Source: Clostridia bacterium (GTDB lineage: Bacteria; Bacillota_A; Clostridia; TANB77; CAG-508). Taken from it: a stretch of 11,081 nt of DNA. Position 1 is the first letter of the stretch; each line of letters opens with the position of its first letter. A program made the translations under genes and the position numbers. Positions 1 through 6,210 of the stretch are shown here, one piece after another. Location: NCBI GenBank assembly GCA_017621295.1, contig JAGATI010000200.1, forward strand, positions 1 through 11,081. Reading direction: 5' to 3'. The notes under the pieces are model-generated. The model did not search any database. It was not told where the DNA came from and saw only the letters and a list, made by a program, of their open reading frames with translations.

Positions 1-507
1 AAAAACTTTTTTATTTTTTTACTTATAATAATACTAATTATATGTGGAATAATCGCTTATAAAATTTTTGGCTCAAACTTAAGAACATCCAGAATTAATG
101 ATGAGTTAAATACTGGAAAAATTAATGAATTAAATAGTAGAAATTATACAAATATACTAAATGAAGTTCACAATAATTTAAGTTTATATGAAGGTAATCG
201 TATTAAATTTACTGGATTTGTTTATAGAGTTTATGACTTCTCAGAAGAACAATTTGTTTTAGGAAGAAATATGGTTATCAGTTCAGATTTTCAAACTGTA
301 GTTGTTGGCTTTTTATGTCATAGTAACTTATCTAAAAACTTTGCAGATAATACTTGGATAGAAATTGAAGGAAAAATTACAAAAGGAAATTATCATGGAG
401 AAATTCCAATAATTGAAGTTACAAATATAAAGCAAATAGATAAACCAAATGATGAATATGTGTATCCTCCAGATGATTCATATATTCCAACTTCTAGTAT
501 ACTATAA
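1..507 (+). CDS. TIGR03943/DUF1980 family protein (YcgQ-like), 3' part
   Basis: This is the last 168 codons of a gene whose start lies left of the window; the frame is open from base 1. The visible protein begins with one hydrophobic segment (about residues 3-20), then a polar linker, then a globular C-terminal domain from about residue 61. The pattern GNRIKFTGFVYR, then FVLGR, then DNTWIEIEGKI, then a closing YVYPP is what I recognise as the C-terminal domain of the TIGR03943/YcgQ family. That family usually sits beside a DUF318-type permease (YcgR), which would lie off-window. The family's usual paired cysteine (VI-x-CC-x-x-DA) reads VISSDF here (residues 92-97), so a putative metal-binding pair seems to be lost. 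The biochemical role of the family is not settled. Family assignment is by recognition of the motif order, without a search. Confidence 0.72.
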   Translation, partial: KNFFIFLLIIILIICGIIAYKIFGSNLRTSRINDELNTGKINELNSRNYTNILNEVHNNLSLYEGNRIKFTGFVYRVYDFSEEQFVLGRNMVISSDFQTVVVGFLCHSNLSKNFADNTWIEIEGKITKGNYHGEIPIIEVTNIKQIDKPNDEYVYPPDDSYIPTSSIL

Positions 508-587
508 AAATGAGAAATAAGATTTCCTATGGTAAGCAATAAAAAACTTAAACAAGTCATAGATAGAAAAATCTTCCATAACACATA

Positions 588-634
588 AAATATAGAATTT
601 GAATAACGTTTTAGATTATTCGAATTCTATATTT
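588..634. terminator. Bidirectional hairpin terminator between convergent genes
   Basis: A 19-base arm at 588-606 pairs with 616-634 with a single G-T wobble, around a 9-base loop. It lies between the + strand DUF1980 gene ending at 507 and the - strand permease ending at 712, so it can serve both. The stem is very AT-rich and its own A/T ends supply the U-rich side in both directions, but no separate long T run follows. Confidence 0.6.
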
Positions 635-711
635 ATAATCTCGTGTAAATAAGCCTTAATTATTTGTTTTTATATGCTATTTATTTACTTACTAATTTTA
701 TCTTCTTAAGA

Positions 712-1810
712 TTACTCCCTTTCAAATATTGATTTCATTATCCCTTTGTCTAATATAGTAGAAAAAATATTTTTTAATACAATTAAAATGATTGGTCCTA
801 TAAGCATTCCTAAAATTCCTATAAATTTAAATCCTGTATACATGGCAATTAAAGTAAATATTGGATGAATTCCAATTTGATTGCTAACTATTTTAGGTTC
901 TATTAGTTGTCTTATAATACTCATTAAAGCCCATAATCCAAGTAAAGCTATCGCAAGTGTAAAATCACCATTACAAGCAGATATTATTGCCCAAGGTACC
1001 ATTACTGTTCCAGAACCGAATATAGGAAGTGCATCTACAAATCCAATTCCTAATGCAGCCATTAGCGGAAACTGTACATTTAATCCTACAAAATTAAAAA
1101 TATATAACCCTATTAATGATATAATAAACGAAATTAATATTAAAATTGATTGTGCTTTTAAATAACATCCTAAAGCTTTAGCAATTTCTTTTATATGTTT
1201 TATAAGTCTTTTTACCCATGTTTCAGGTAAATGATGATCTAGTTGATCTAACATATATATCTTATCTGTACAAATAAAATATAACGATAATATACAAATT
1301 ACTATATAAAATCCTATAGTTGGAAGTGAAGTTAATGTATTTAATACTTTATTTAATCCCGTCTTTAGCCATGTTGATATTGTATCTAAAAAATCTCCTG
1401 CTCCATTTTGTACTATTGTTTGTATTTCTTCTGGTATTTGTATTTTACTAAATTCGGATTTTGAAATTATATTTTGAATTTGTATATATGTTTTTTCAAA
1501 ATATTCATTAAGTCCTGTTAACATATTTGATGTTTCTTGAATTAATGTAATTATTCCCCATGCTATTAAACCAGTTATTATACCAATCACTATTATAAAA
1601 ACAATTATGGCGCTTGTCCTTCTTTTTAATTTAATTTTCCTCATAAAAAAACGTATTATTGGTTCTATTAACATAGAAAGTACAAAGGCAATTAAAAAAG
1701 GCATATAAAATATAGCTAATTTAAACCCTAAGTATACACCGCACAATCATTAATATTAAAACAAATAATTTTCTTAGGACTTTAGTCCAATAGTTCATAT
1801 CTACAACCAT
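712..1810 (-). CDS. AI-2E family permease, YtvI-like, with an N-terminal +1 frameshift
   Basis: This is a polytopic membrane protein of the AI-2E/PerM family. The C-terminal half carries typical signatures: DALPIFGSGTVMVPWA, RQLIEPKIVSNQIGIHP, then a GILGMLIGP-type final helix. About seven to eight hydrophobic segments are visible, with the long soluble stretch after the second helix usual in the family. The long frame opens only at a TTG at 1746, directly after a stop codon, and has no ribosome binding site. A better start is ATG 1810, with AGAGGT at 1818-1823 and 7 bases between. That frame encodes 23 residues of a normal membrane N-terminus (MNYWTKVLRKLFVLILMIV), then breaks at CGG 1739-1741. 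Skipping C1741 joins it to GVYLGFKLAIFYMPF and gives 365 residues, the family's usual length. Members include the sporulation protein YtvI and various exporters. The substrate here is unknown, and YtvI is my best guess. Confidence 0.82.
1739..1741 (-). other. Frameshift site in the permease gene (GTG CGG T)
   Basis: Reading from ATG 1810, the codons run ATT GTG CGG TGT ATA CTT AGG GTT and then stop (TAA) at 1721. Dropping the C at 1741 gives GTG GGT GTA TAC, which restores the downstream permease frame and places a glycine at the junction. There is no homopolymer here. Confidence 0.75.
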
Positions 1811-1830
1811 ATGTAATACCTCTATTGTTT

Positions 1831-1858
1831 ATTTTATGTTATTTTAAGAATTTTATTC
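1831..1858 (-). promoter_or_regulatory. Possible SigE-type promoter of the permease gene
   Basis: On the - strand GAATAA (1858-1853) is followed after 14 bases by CATAAAAT (1838-1831). This is close to the mother-cell SigE consensus (ATA-type -35, CATACAnT -10). The leader to ATG 1810 would be short. This is inference from a short motif in AT-rich DNA, but it fits a YtvI-like sporulation role. Confidence 0.35.
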
Positions 1859-1881
1859 CGAAATATTATTATAAATGGAAA

Positions 1882-1904
1882 GAGAATCTAAAATTTAGAC
1901 TCTC
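1882..1904 (-). terminator. Hairpin terminator of the 62-residue gene
   Basis: The arms 1882-1890 and 1896-1904 pair around a short AAATT loop, with one G-U pair in the stem. On the - strand the hairpin is followed by the T-rich TTTCCATTTAT. It starts about 20 bases after the stop codon of the gene at 1924. Confidence 0.6.
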
Positions 1905-1923
1905 CTTCTTTCTGGCTTAAGAA

Positions 1924-2112
1924 TTAATTTTCATCCCAAAGATTTATAATATCTTTAGCATTTTTAGTTATGCTCTCTTCAGATATTGTAACTTCTCCAG
2001 TTCCTGATTCGTTCAAATGTGTTGCGCAAATTGTTTCTGGAAAACCTTTCTTTTTCAATCGCTCAATAACATCATGCGCATTATTAAGGTTATACTGTCC
2101 TTCTTTAACCAT
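1924..2112 (-). CDS. Small hypothetical protein, 62 residues
   Basis: I do not recognise this family. The gene is well supported as real: ATG 2112 has a perfect GGAGGT (2121-2126) with 8 bases between, and a hairpin terminator follows the stop. The product is soluble and mixed-charge, with no signal peptide or membrane segment. Residues about 10-23 look like an amphipathic helix (AHDVIERLKKKGFP). The central part carries one Cys and one His (ICATH). The C-terminal part (ISEESITKNAKDIINLWDE) is acidic and probably helical. It sits between the CBS-domain gene and the permease gene, with 232 bases before it and its own terminator after it, so it is probably transcribed alone. A TATACT -10 at 2193-2188 with a poor -35 is the best promoter candidate. 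Confidence 0.75.
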   Translation of the reverse strand: MVKEGQYNLNNAHDVIERLKKKGFPETICATHLNESGTGEVTISEESITKNAKDIINLWDEN

Positions 2113-2344
2113 TTTAAAATACCTCCAAAATAATTATTTTATGGTGTTAATGCAACTTAATTAAACTTATATTTAACTAATAATTCTAGTATATCACAAC
2201 ATTATATTAATTGAAATGTATTTATTAGATTTCAGAAAGAAAGTTGTTAAAGTATTAACCTATAACAAATGATTATTAGTTAGTTAGCAATTCAAAATTA
2301 GTAATCTTTTCAAATAACAATCTACACTAAAAGGGTTAAATATA

Positions 2345-2782
2345 CTACTCCGCATTTTTACTTTTACAATCACAAATATTTTCTAAAGTATCACAAACAC
2401 CTTCTGTATTTACATTTTGATTTTTAGCTAAATCTCCTATTGTTAAAATTCCTATAATTTTATTGTTTTCAATTATAGGTAATCTTCTGATTGCATTTTG
2501 TGACATTAACTTTTCAGCTTCTTCAATGTCGCTATTCGAATCACAACAACATACTTTGCAAGTCATGATATCACTAACTGGAGTTGTTTTATAGTCTTTA
2601 TCACATGCAATAGCACGCATTATAACATCTCTATCTGTAACAAGACCAACAACATTTTTAGATTCATCACATACAGGAACACATCCAATATGACTATTGC
2701 ACATTAGTTTTGCACAATCACATACTGTAGTATTAGGAGTAACAAATTTTACATCATTACACATACAATCTTTTACCTTCAT
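2345..2782 (-). CDS. Cysteine-rich protein with two CBS domains
   Basis: This 145-residue protein consists almost wholly of two tandem CBS domains (about residues 7-63 and 69-121). The hallmark segments are GCVPVCD..NVVGLVTDRDVIMRAIA in the first and AIRRLPIIENNKIIGILTIGDLA in the second. Stand-alone CBS pairs usually form a Bateman module that binds adenosine nucleotides and acts as a regulator. Fifteen of 145 residues are cysteine (6, 8, 21, 23, 28, 34, 38, 60, 75, 78, 79, 80, 130, 137, 139), including CMC, two CDC and a CKVCCC cluster where ordinary homologues carry residues such as V, T, A or S. This suggests metal binding or a redox function, but that is inference. The start ATG 2782 has GGTGGG about 8 bases upstream. 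A TATAAT-like -10 at 2861-2856 with a suboptimal -35 may drive it. No partner gene is adjacent. Confidence 0.88.
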   Translation of the reverse strand: MKVKDCMCNDVKFVTPNTTVCDCAKLMCNSHIGCVPVCDESKNVVGLVTDRDVIMRAIACDKDYKTTPVSDIMTCKVCCCDSNSDIEEAEKLMSQNAIRRLPIIENNKIIGILTIGDLAKNQNVNTEGVCDTLENICDCKSKNAE

Positions 2783-2855
2783 AATACTTACCCACCTTTT
2801 TTATTTATTTATAACCAAAAACATATTTGTACTTTGGCTCACTAATCATTTTCAA

Positions 2856-2882
2856 ATTATAAAAAATATTTAAATAATTCAA
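2856..2882 (-). promoter_or_regulatory. Possible SigA-type promoter of the CBS gene
   Basis: On the - strand TTGAAT (2882-2877) precedes a perfect TATAAT (2861-2856). The spacer is only 15 bases, shorter than optimal, so this is a weak call in very AT-rich DNA. Confidence 0.3.
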
Positions 2883-2915
2883 AAATCATATTATTATTTT
2901 TTGCAAATTAATAAA

Positions 2916-2945
2916 AAGATATGCACGTTATATTTTGCATATCTT
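2916..2945 (-). terminator. Rho-independent terminator of the coat-like gene
   Basis: Perfect 10-base arms (2916-2925 AAGATATGCA and 2936-2945) enclose a 10-base loop. On the - strand the hairpin is followed by a T run (TTTTTATTAA in all). It lies 15 bases past the stop of the gene at 2960. On the + strand a T6 run also follows, but no + strand gene ends here. Confidence 0.75.
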
Positions 2946-2959
2946 GTAATTTTTTCATT

Positions 2960-3619
2960 TTAAAAATTTAAATAATCATCATATCCAATATCTCTCATAC
3001 CTGGTCTTGGATTTTGACCTGGGAATGGTGGACGTAAAGGTGGTCTTGGTGGAACTCCTGGTCCTCCGTGTCCTGGAAATGGTGGTCGCATTGGTGGTCT
3101 ACCTGGGAAATTTCCTCCTCCTAGTAATTGATTTAAAATTAATATTTTAATTAAATCTCGCAATAATGGATTATTAGTTCTTGGTACTCTGGATTCATTT
3201 GTACTTCTATTTTCTACACTTTCTTGTTGTTTTTTAGAATCCTTTACTTCCCTATTTTCAGTTTGTTTTTGATTTATTGTTTTTGTATTATTTGATTCTC
3301 TTGTTTCTATATTTACATTTACTACATTTATCTCATCTGCTTCTATATTAGTATATACTTCCATTGTCATTTGTTCTACTAATTCGTTTGTTATAGGTCG
3401 TGTATTATTTTGACAAACTTTACATACCATAGGATTAATTATTTTATAAATGTCTGGAAACAAATCTTCTACATTGTCTTTTAGCATTATAGGATTTGAG
3501 TTGTATGTAGGCATAGAATAATAATTCTGTTCGTAATTTTCATTATATGGATTTACACTATTTCTATTATTATATCCAAGAACACTTCTCATATAATCTT
3601 CGTATTCGTTATAATACAT
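2960..3619 (-). CDS. Hypothetical coat-like protein with Pro/Gly-rich C-terminus
   Basis: This 219-residue protein has three parts. The N-terminus (1-45) is rich in Tyr and Asn, with repeated YN and YE steps. A middle domain (about 46-100) contains DLFPDIYKIINPMVCKVC, with a CxxC at 66-69, and is followed by a polar, low-complexity Asn/Glu/Lys linker (100-150). A hydrophobic helix (LLRDLIKILILNQLLGGG, 152-169) precedes a Pro/Gly/Arg-rich tail in which the decapeptide RPPxRPPFPG occurs twice (174-183 and 192-201). Low-complexity Tyr- and Pro/Gly-rich proteins like this are common in clostridial spore coats or exosporium. I infer that class but recognise no named family. The start ATG 3619 has AGGAGGT with a 6-base gap. 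The upstream promoter resembles SigK/SigE sites, which supports late mother-cell expression. It has its own terminator and is monocistronic. Confidence 0.75.
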   Translation of the reverse strand: MYYNEYEDYMRSVLGYNNRNSVNPYNENYEQNYYSMPTYNSNPIMLKDNVEDLFPDIYKIINPMVCKVCQNNTRPITNELVEQMTMEVYTNIEADEINVVNVNIETRESNNTKTINQKQTENREVKDSKKQQESVENRSTNESRVPRTNNPLLRDLIKILILNQLLGGGNFPGRPPMRPPFPGHGGPGVPPRPPLRPPFPGQNPRPGMRDIGYDDYLNF

Positions 3620-3650
3620 ATTATTACCTCCTGATTTTATTATTATGATT

Positions 3651-3678
3651 TATTTTATGCATTTAGTAATATATATGT
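3651..3678 (-). promoter_or_regulatory. Possible SigK/SigE promoter of the coat-like gene
   Basis: On the - strand CATAAAATA (3659-3651) matches the SigK -10 pattern CATAnnnTA. An AC dinucleotide (3678-3677), the minimal SigK -35, lies exactly 17 bases upstream. CATAAAAT also differs by one base from the SigE -10. The motif is short, so chance is possible; it fits the coat-like product. Confidence 0.4.
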
Positions 3679-3789
3679 TACAATTTTGTTTTACATTTTA
3701 TTGAAATATCAAGTGTTATACTTAGAGACTTACTTAACAAATTTTACCTACAAAGATTAAAAAAATAATATATAGATTATATTGCTTGT

Positions 3790-3833
3790 AAAATAAATTG
3801 TTATCTATAAAAATATACATAACAATTTATTTT
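3790..3833 (-). terminator. Terminator of murD
   Basis: Fifteen-base perfect arms (3790-3804 and 3819-3833) enclose a 14-base loop. The hairpin begins at the last base of the murD stop codon. The stem is nearly all A/T, and the - strand exit is the T-rich TTTTAC. Confidence 0.65.
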
Positions 3834-5239
3834 TATTCTTCTATTTTATTTACCAACTCTTTAAATATATCACCTCTTTGATATGCATTTTTAAACATAT
3901 CAAAACTAGCACTACCTGGTGAAAATAATACAACTTCTTCTGGCCAGGCAAGTTCATTTGCAATATCTATTGCATCTTGCAAACTATCACATTTATATAT
4001 TTCTACAACTTTATTTTGATTTTTCATTTCTTGTTTTACTGCATTATATATCTTTTCTGATGTTTGGCCAATTAGAATTAATGTTTTTACTTTATCTACT
4101 ATAGGTTTTGCCATTGGTGTATAATCTAAATTTTTATCATATCCACCAGTTATTAATACAAGTTCTTCATTAAATGCACTTATTCCTGCTATAGTTCTTG
4201 TAGGAGAAGAACTTGCTGAATCATTATACCATTTCACACCATTTATATCCCTTACAAATTCTAATCTGTGATGTACACCTTTAAATTCTGTTATAATCTT
4301 ACTTTGAGTGTCTATATCTACTAATGGAGCTGTTGCAGCAATTGCTGCACATATATTTTCAAAATTGTGAATGCCTTTTATATAAATGTTTTTTGTATTT
4401 AAAATATGCCTTCTTATTCCATTTTCGCAAGATTTTATTTTTTCATCATCATATATAATTCCATTTTCTAATTTTGTCTTACTACTAAAAAATATTACTT
4501 TTCCATTTGCTTCTTTTTCGAATTCTCTAGTTATATCATTATCATAATTTAAAATTAATATTCCATCTTTATTTTGATATTTAAAAATATTTTTCTTGCT
4601 TTCTATATATTCTTCATAAGATTTATGTATATCTAAATGATTTGGTGTTATATTAGTTATAATAGAAATATTAGGACTTATTTCCATATCCATTAACTGA
4701 AAGCTACTTAATTCCAGTATTATAATATCATCTTTTTTCATTTCATCTATTTTGGTAAATAATGGAATTCCTATATTACCACCTAAATAACAATTATATC
4801 CTTTTTGTTTTATTATTTCATAAATTAGACTTGTTGTGGTAGTTTTTCCGTCACTTCCTGTTATACCAATTATCGTGCCAGGACACATTTTCATCAACAT
4901 TTCAATTTCAGATGTTAATATTGCACCACGATTTACTTCTTCTTCTATTTCTTTTGTATCTGGTCTGCAACTTGGTGAACGAAATATAATATCAAATCCA
5001 TGTAACTTTGAAAGATAGTCTACTCCAAAAGACATACCCATGCAATAATTTGAAATTGTATCTATAATATTTTTATCTATATTTTCTATATTTCTTCTGT
5101 CAAAAACCGTAACTTTTGCACCTTTTTTGTTAAAATATTCTAGAAGCGGTATATTACTAACTCCAATTCCAATTATTGCTACTTTTTTATCTACAATATA
5201 TTTATTAAATTCTTCTAATTTAGTATTAGTCTCTTCCAA
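3833..5239 (-). CDS. murD: UDP-N-acetylmuramoyl-L-alanine--D-glutamate ligase
   Basis: MurD adds D-glutamate to UDP-MurNAc-L-Ala using ATP in the cytoplasm, the second amino-acid step of peptidoglycan precursor synthesis. The protein has 468 residues, a normal length. Domain 1 (about 18-110) is a Rossmann-like fold beginning KKVAIIGIGVSN. Domain 2 holds the ATP loop GITGSDGKTTTTS (125-137), GGNIGIPL (153-160), LELSSFQL (175-182) and NITPNHLDIH (196-205). Domain 3 holds HHRLEFV (323-329), YNDSASSSPTRT (338-349), ITGGYDKN (363-370) and FSPGSASFDMF (439-449). The ATP loop reads SDGK where many MurD read TNGK, which I take as a clostridial variant. The start is TTG 5239, not ATG: GGAGGG (5247-5252) lies 7 bases upstream. 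The gene stands alone, away from other dcw cell-wall genes, with its own promoter region and terminator. Confidence 0.95.
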   Translation of the reverse strand: MEETNTKLEEFNKYIVDKKVAIIGIGVSNIPLLEYFNKKGAKVTVFDRRNIENIDKNIIDTISNYCMGMSFGVDYLSKLHGFDIIFRSPSCRPDTKEIEEEVNRGAILTSEIEMLMKMCPGTIIGITGSDGKTTTTSLIYEIIKQKGYNCYLGGNIGIPLFTKIDEMKKDDIIILELSSFQLMDMEISPNISIITNITPNHLDIHKSYEEYIESKKNIFKYQNKDGILILNYDNDITREFEKEANGKVIFFSSKTKLENGIIYDDEKIKSCENGIRRHILNTKNIYIKGIHNFENICAAIAATAPLVDIDTQSKIITEFKGVHHRLEFVRDINGVKWYNDSASSSPTRTIAGISAFNEELVLITGGYDKNLDYTPMAKPIVDKVKTLILIGQTSEKIYNAVKQEMKNQNKVVEIYKCDSLQDAIDIANELAWPEEVVLFSPGSASFDMFKNAYQRGDIFKELVNKIEE

Positions 5240-5264
5240 TTTGATTCCCTCCAGTTTTTATTCC

Positions 5265-5343
5265 AGAACAAAAGTACGCATATTTTATTATATACTGTTA
5301 AAAAATAATTAATAAAACATTTTAAATCAAAAACTTTTGTTCT
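5265..5343. repeat. 11-base inverted repeat flanking the murD promoter
   Basis: AGAACAAAAGT (5265-5275) recurs exactly inverted as ACTTTTGTTCT (5333-5343), 57 bases apart, with the murD TATAAT between. Each arm contains GAAC-N4-GT, so with flanking bases the sites read GAAC-AAAA-GTAC and GAAC-AAAA-GTTT. Both are one base from the Gram-positive LexA core GAAC-N4-GTTC. They could be an operator pair, a looping hairpin, or chance. Confidence 0.5.
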
Positions 5344-5516
5344 CTTATCTTTATATTTTATATTCTATGCAAAGCATTTTCTATAATTTAAACAAAAAAC
5401 TTTGCTTTTATTATAATATGTCATTATTTTTTATTAGTTAAACATTTCTAGGTATTATATCTCAAAATATTAATTTTAACAACTATAAATTTTTTTAAAA
5501 TTTCTTTTATATTTTT

Positions 5517-5546
5517 TGAATATTTTTTCAGATTTTGTTCACAATA
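5517..5546 (+). promoter_or_regulatory. Candidate promoter of the 31-residue gene (SigG-like or SigA)
   Basis: TGAATA (5517-5522) is a perfect SigG -35. After 17 bases CACAATA (5540-5546) matches five of seven bases of the SigG -10 CATACTA. Shifted by one base, TTGAAT (5516-5521) with CACAAT could be a mediocre SigA promoter. Initiation near 5553 would give a leader of about 20 bases with the ribosome binding site well placed. Confidence 0.4.
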
Positions 5547-5574
5547 TTAATATCACGAATGGAGGTGTAAGATT

Positions 5575-5670
5575 ATGTCAGAAAAAAATAATCAAAACAA
5601 CCAAAACAGAAATAACAATAAGAACAATAATAAAAACAATAACGAAAAAAATAATAAAAACTGTGACTAA
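5575..5670 (+). CDS. 31-residue Asn/Lys-rich small protein
   Basis: A short frame from ATG 5575 to TAA 5670 encodes 31 residues, of which 17 are Asn. The rest are mainly Lys, Gln and Glu, ending in NCD. It would escape most gene callers. The evidence for translation is the ribosome binding site: GGAGGTG (5561-5567) lies 7 bases before ATG, among the best in the window. A promoter candidate sits just upstream and two hairpins follow the stop. The peptide is hydrophilic and probably disordered, with no signal or membrane segment and a single Cys near the end. The size and hydrophilic composition recall minor small spore proteins, and the SigG-like promoter agrees, but I recognise no family. It is the only complete + strand gene here, and it is convergent with the HTH gene. 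It could instead be the leader of a structured RNA. Confidence 0.6.
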   Translation: MSEKNNQNNQNRNNNKNNNKNNNEKNNKNCD

Positions 5671-5685
5671 TTTTGAATGAAATTG

Positions 5686-5716
5686 TTTTGAAAAAGGGGG
5701 GTGCCTCTTTTCAAAA
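5686..5716 (+). other. Hairpin with G6 run after the small gene
   Basis: TTTTGAAAA (5686-5694) pairs with TTTTCAAAA (5708-5716), and GG pairs with CC after a small mismatch. The loop region holds a run of six G (5696-5701), striking in DNA this AT-rich. It touches the first arm of the next hairpin, so the two may form alternative structures. Confidence 0.5.
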
Positions 5717-5791
5717 AATTAAAAAATCTGGAGAATTTCCAAATACCACTGTAAAAGTAGTTCTTGGTTATTCTCCAGATTTTTTAATTTT
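5715..5791. terminator. Strong bidirectional terminator, small gene / HTH gene
   Basis: Perfect 22-base arms (5715-5736 and 5770-5791) are capped by a further imperfect stem (CCAA 5739-5742 with TTGG 5764-5767, then an AC-ACT/AGT-GT stem with one mismatch). The core TCTGGAGAAT is flanked by A runs and T runs on both sides, giving U tracts in both directions. The HTH gene's stop codon (5784-5786) lies inside the stem, so the hairpin overlaps the coding end. Confidence 0.85.
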
Positions 5792-6179
5792 CTTTTTTGG
5801 TTTCCTGGGCAAAATATTTATCATTGACTTCTATAACATGTGATATAAATTCATGCATTTCTTCCTCAATAGTGCCTGGTGTACAAGAAACACCCATCAT
5901 GTTTGACAAGTTTTCATGTATATTTTCCCTGTTGTTGTTCCAAACGTCTCTACTATCTTCCCAGGAAGCTTTTTTATACTCCTTGTATAATATTTTGATA
6001 CCCAAAATCTCAGATATCTGTTTGCATGTTTCCTCGTTAGGCGGAATGCGGAACCCGTTCTCAATATCCTGCATATACACCTTTGATATACCAATAGCAT
6101 TTGCTAAATCTTGGATATTGATGCATTTCCTCTGCCGAGTTTCCCGAATTATTTGTCCGATTTTTTCGATGCGCTTCAT
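5784..6179 (-). CDS. XRE-family helix-turn-helix regulator
   Basis: This 131-residue protein has an N-terminal lambda-repressor-type HTH domain (about residues 7-62). The pattern IGQIIRETRQRK, then IQDLANAIGISKVYMQDIENG, then PPNEETCKQISEILGI is characteristic; the recognition helix is around ISKVYMQDIE. The C-terminal part (63-131) is polar and helical (KKASWEDSRDVW, EEEMHEFISHVIEVND). I recognise no family in it; it may be a dimerisation or sensing part. The start is ATG 6179, with AAAGGAG (6188-6194) 8 bases upstream; a TTG at 6197 would put that ribosome binding site inside the gene. GC is roughly 38 percent, against about 20-32 percent in neighbouring stretches I counted. It uses CGG, CGC, GGG and ATC codons that the neighbours avoid, a sign of acquisition. 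It has its own promoter with an inverted repeat over the start of transcription, so autoregulation is plausible. Confidence 0.88.
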   Translation of the reverse strand: MKRIEKIGQIIRETRQRKCINIQDLANAIGISKVYMQDIENGFRIPPNEETCKQISEILGIKILYKEYKKASWEDSRDVWNNNRENIHENLSNMMGVSCTPGTIEEEMHEFISHVIEVNDKYFAQETKKEN

Positions 6180-6210
6180 GTTAGTAACTCCTTTCAAGTC
6201 AGAAAAATAA

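Larger units (their letters stand above)
5240..5574. other. Noncoding divergent promoter region, murD / 31-residue gene
   Basis: These 335 bases of very AT-rich DNA separate two divergent genes. They hold the murD ribosome binding site (5247-5252), a perfect TATAAT -10 for murD on the - strand (5292-5287, weak -35) and an 11-base inverted repeat around it. On the + side they hold the promoter candidate (5517-5546) and ribosome binding site (5561-5567) of the small gene. A weak 6-base inverted repeat GCAAAG/CTTTGC (5369-5374, 5400-5405) is followed by TTTTATT. I see no further coding potential. Confidence 0.7.

Noticed and set aside
393..584. 63-codon - strand frame opposite the DUF1980 gene
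   Set aside because: It overlaps the end of a recognised + strand gene and has no ribosome binding site or family features.
645..688. GTAAATAA/TTATTTAC inverted repeat downstream of the permease
   Set aside because: Only 8 A/T-rich bases with a 28-base loop; expected by chance here. The hairpin at 588-634 is far stronger.
2270..2312. GATTA-type inverted repeat after the CBS gene as a terminator
   Set aside because: The stem is about 8 bases with wobbles and no T run follows on the - strand, so I do not call it.
5701..5754. 17-codon GTG frame after the G6 run
   Set aside because: GGGGGG overlaps the start codon rather than lying at ribosome-binding distance, and the frame is simply the arm of the terminator hairpin.
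5797..6210. 137-codon + strand frame opposite the HTH gene
   Set aside because: It nearly mirrors the HTH gene, which has a clear domain, ribosome binding site and promoter; the + frame has none.
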